This document shows positions 4,087-5,612 of a stretch of 5,612 nt of DNA, one piece after another. Position numbers and translations under genes: made by a program. This DNA comes from Candidatus Nealsoniibacteriota bacterium (lineage in GTDB: Bacteria; Patescibacteriota; Minisyncoccia; Minisyncoccales; MHMH01). The notes beneath the pieces were generated by a model. It did no database searches. It saw only the letters and a list, made by a program, of their open reading frames with translations, and was not told where the DNA came from. The DNA is taken from assembly GCA_016186525.1 (NCBI GenBank), contig JACPLM010000027.1, forward strand, positions 1-5,612. The letters run 5' to 3'. Each line of letters starts with the position of its first letter. The first letter of the stretch is position 1.

Positions 4087-5294
4087 AAAAGATATGGTAT
4101 TTCGCCTGATTTTTTAGCTTTTTCAAAACTCAATTTAAAGGCCTTTCTGCTTTCTTTGTAAGTCCCGACGCACTCAAATGGCTTATGTTTGCCTTCCCCT
4201 ATTAATTCTTTCATAACCGCCAGCAATTTTTTATTCTCAAACAAATCTTTGCTGAAAATTTTTAACAAATCCTCTTTGTTTAATAAAGGATATAAGCTCA
4301 TATACACGAAAAGGCACTTGGGGCATTTTCCGCACCAACGTTTTTTGGCTTGGAGCGCTCCCCCGCTGCTCATTCTCATGCCGGCGTTGCAGCTGGAAAA
4401 GACCGAGAAATATTTGGGGTATTTTGTCAGCATTTTGGAAATTTCCAGTTCTCCGTATTTTCTCAAATAACTGAAATAATTAATATCTTTAGCTAAATAT
4501 TTTTTGCAATAATTTCGGAACATTTTTTCAAATTCCGAACTTTTCGCCCATTGGTGGTTGATAATTCTGCCTAAATACCGCACATTCCCATCATTAGCGC
4601 TTTTTTCATTGGAAAAAGCAATATTTTTATAATTAAATAAAACTGCGCAAAGCACGGATATGAACGATAGAAGACTGGTAAAGGGCGTATGTCCATTAAG
4701 ATAACCCTTTTTATTTAATTCCAGCAGTTTTTTATCAATCTTTCTTTTTACTATTATTTGTTTTTTAACGCCTGAAACTTTTACTGCTTTCTGTATTTTA
4801 GCTACGGGGTTTACGGTGAATAAGGCGATATCCTTGTTTTTCTTTTTTAGGCTTTCCAGCGTGACGATTGAATCCCTGCCTCCGGCAAAGGGCGCTAGGT
4901 AACGATTTTTGAGGCCCGGCTTCCAAAGGATGCCGGGCTTCACGATACCTGGTTTCGATACAATTTTCAGCCAGTCAATTTTGTTTTCGTAAAAAAACTG
5001 GCCCATTCCCTTAATGATTAAATTTCTCCACCAGCCAATCTGTTCTTTATTCAAACAGCCGGCCTCTATGATAATTTCCGGGGCGATTGCCGCTTTCCAA
5101 TACGTGGGGATTTCCATTAACCCCAGATGAAAAACCAAATTATCTAAATTTATTTTTGCGTTAGGAACATTTTTTATAATAATCTTGGGCCGGAAATAAA
5201 TATTTTCCGGTTCCATTTTAAAAATAAAGGAAATTTCCAAGTTTCCTTTTCTGATTTTATAAAAATAATTTTTGTAGATAAATTTTTTACTCAT
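4068..5294 (-). CDS. murL: UDP-MurNAc-L-Ala-L-Glu epimerase MurL
   Basis: A 408-residue soluble protein matching the MurL family known from Xanthomonas, which uses ATP to epimerise the terminal L-Glu of UDP-MurNAc-L-Ala-L-Glu to D-Glu. Recognised blocks in order: the PP-loop-like APFAGGRDSIVTLE (134-147, usually GGGKDS), GHTPFTSLLSF (201-211), AFSNEKSANDGN (226-237), INHQWAKSSEFE (245-256), FSSCN (299-303), RWCGKCPKC (319-327) and KPFECVG (371-377). The ATG at 5294-5292 shares ATGA with the mraY stop. An in-frame ATG at 5348 would lie inside mraY and encodes an unlikely extension, so it is rejected. A KPG-rich palindromic insert (residues 114-128) precedes the nucleotide-binding motif. The position between mraY and murD fits a role in the Glu step of precursor synthesis. 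Confidence 0.88.
   Translation of the reverse strand: MSKKFIYKNYFYKIRKGNLEISFIFKMEPENIYFRPKIIIKNVPNAKINLDNLVFHLGLMEIPTYWKAAIAPEIIIEAGCLNKEQIGWWRNLIIKGMGQFFYENKIDWLKIVSKPGIVKPGILWKPGLKNRYLAPFAGGRDSIVTLESLKKKNKDIALFTVNPVAKIQKAVKVSGVKKQIIVKRKIDKKLLELNKKGYLNGHTPFTSLLSFISVLCAVLFNYKNIAFSNEKSANDGNVRYLGRIINHQWAKSSEFEKMFRNYCKKYLAKDINYFSYLRKYGELEISKMLTKYPKYFSVFSSCNAGMRMSSGGALQAKKRWCGKCPKCLFVYMSLYPLLNKEDLLKIFSKDLFENKKLLAVMKELIGEGKHKPFECVGTYKESRKAFKLSFEKAKKSGEIPYLLKRERP
4911..4941. repeat. 31-bp palindromic element inside murL
   Basis: GCCCGGC (4914-4920) and GCCGGGC (4932-4938) anchor a hairpin extending from 4911 to 4941. The stem is 14 positions long with one T-T mismatch and one G-U pair, and the loop is AAA. 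It is in frame and encodes VKPGILWKPGL (murL residues 118-128), part of a KPG-rich stretch that does not belong to the conserved MurL blocks. It is much more GC-rich than the flanks. Confidence 0.72.
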
Positions 5295-5612
5295 CCCAGC
5301 AATCTTATGCCAATGCCAATAATTGCCGCAACGACCCCGATTATCCAAAATCTCATAGTTACCTTATACGAAGGCCATCCCTTTGCCTCAAAATGGTGGT
5401 GTATAGGAGAAGCTAAAAAAATCTTTTTATGCCTGAATTTTTTGGAAAGCAATTGCAGAATAACCGACCCAGATTCTATAACCAATAGCAATCCGATAAT
5501 CGGCAGAACCAAGACCGAATCGGTCAAAAAAGCAATTACGGTTAAAGAGGCCGTAAGCCCCATAATGCCGCTTTCCCCCATATAAAATCTGGCGGGAGGT
5601 ATGTTAAACCAC
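5291..5612 (-). CDS. mraY: Phospho-MurNAc-pentapeptide transferase MraY, C-terminal part
   Basis: The last 106 residues of MraY, cut by the window edge. MraY is the membrane enzyme that transfers phospho-MurNAc-pentapeptide to undecaprenyl phosphate to give lipid I. Visible features are WFNIPPARFYMGESG (1-15 of the visible part), the hydrophobic segment after it, VIESGSVILQLLSKKF, the cytoplasmic histidine motif SPIHHHFEAKGWPSYKV, and the last membrane helix ending IGIRLLG. The loop normally reads FMGDxGS and contains the third conserved active-site Asp; here that position is Glu. The TGA stop overlaps the murL ATG as ATGA, so the two genes are translationally coupled. The family assignment rests on the HHH motif and the loop and is firm. 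Confidence 0.95.
   Translation of the reverse strand, partial: WFNIPPARFYMGESGIMGLTASLTVIAFLTDSVLVLPIIGLLLVIESGSVILQLLSKKFRHKKIFLASPIHHHFEAKGWPSYKVTMRFWIIGVVAAIIGIGIRLLG

Noticed and set aside
4352..4361. GGAGCGCTCC palindrome inside murL as another inserted element
   Set aside because: It is only 10 bp, and the spacing between the SSCN and RWCGKCPKC motifs looks normal, so there is no sign of an insertion.
5295..5348. An 18-codon N-terminal extension of murL starting at 5348
   Set aside because: It lies wholly inside the conserved C-terminus of mraY, has no MurL similarity, and the ATGA overlap at 5291-5294 gives a natural start.

Overview
The window looks like a piece of a Candidatus Patescibacteria (CPR) genome, most likely from the Parcubacteria side. 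The reasons are the compact low-GC minus-strand cell-wall cluster, the MraY loop reading MGESG, short TTGGAAA heptamer arrays and small palindromic inserts lying in frame inside genes, and the near absence of Shine-Dalgarno sequences in that cluster. The lineage is inferred from style; no rRNA or taxonomic marker is present.

Layout, read along the minus strand from the right edge: the 3' part of mraY (5291-5612, cut by the window edge), murL (4068-5294, sharing an ATGA overlap with mraY), then murD (2293-3585), ftsW (1187-2290), murG (55-1185) and the first 17 codons of gltX (1-52). The last four genes are 1-2 bases apart. Together they cover the lipid I, UDP-MurNAc-dipeptide, lipid II and septal glycan polymerisation steps of peptidoglycan synthesis.

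Two things break the ordinary picture. First, the gene between mraY and murD is a recognisable homologue of MurL, the enzyme that epimerises the terminal L-Glu of UDP-MurNAc-L-Ala-L-Glu. Together with changed glutamate-site residues in the neighbouring MurD, this suggests that D-Glu enters the wall by adding L-Glu first and inverting it afterwards, without needing free D-Glu. Second, a GC-rich plus-strand cassette (about 3572-4086) sits between murL and murD. It has a near-consensus sigma70 promoter, a perfect Shine-Dalgarno sequence, a 122-codon reading frame of unknown function whose best-placed start is AUA, and a strong intrinsic terminator that overlaps the end of murL.

At a finer scale, murD carries four small in-frame repeat or palindrome elements and murL carries one. 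They resemble peptide-encoding selfish palindromes and may be a genome-wide family in this lineage.
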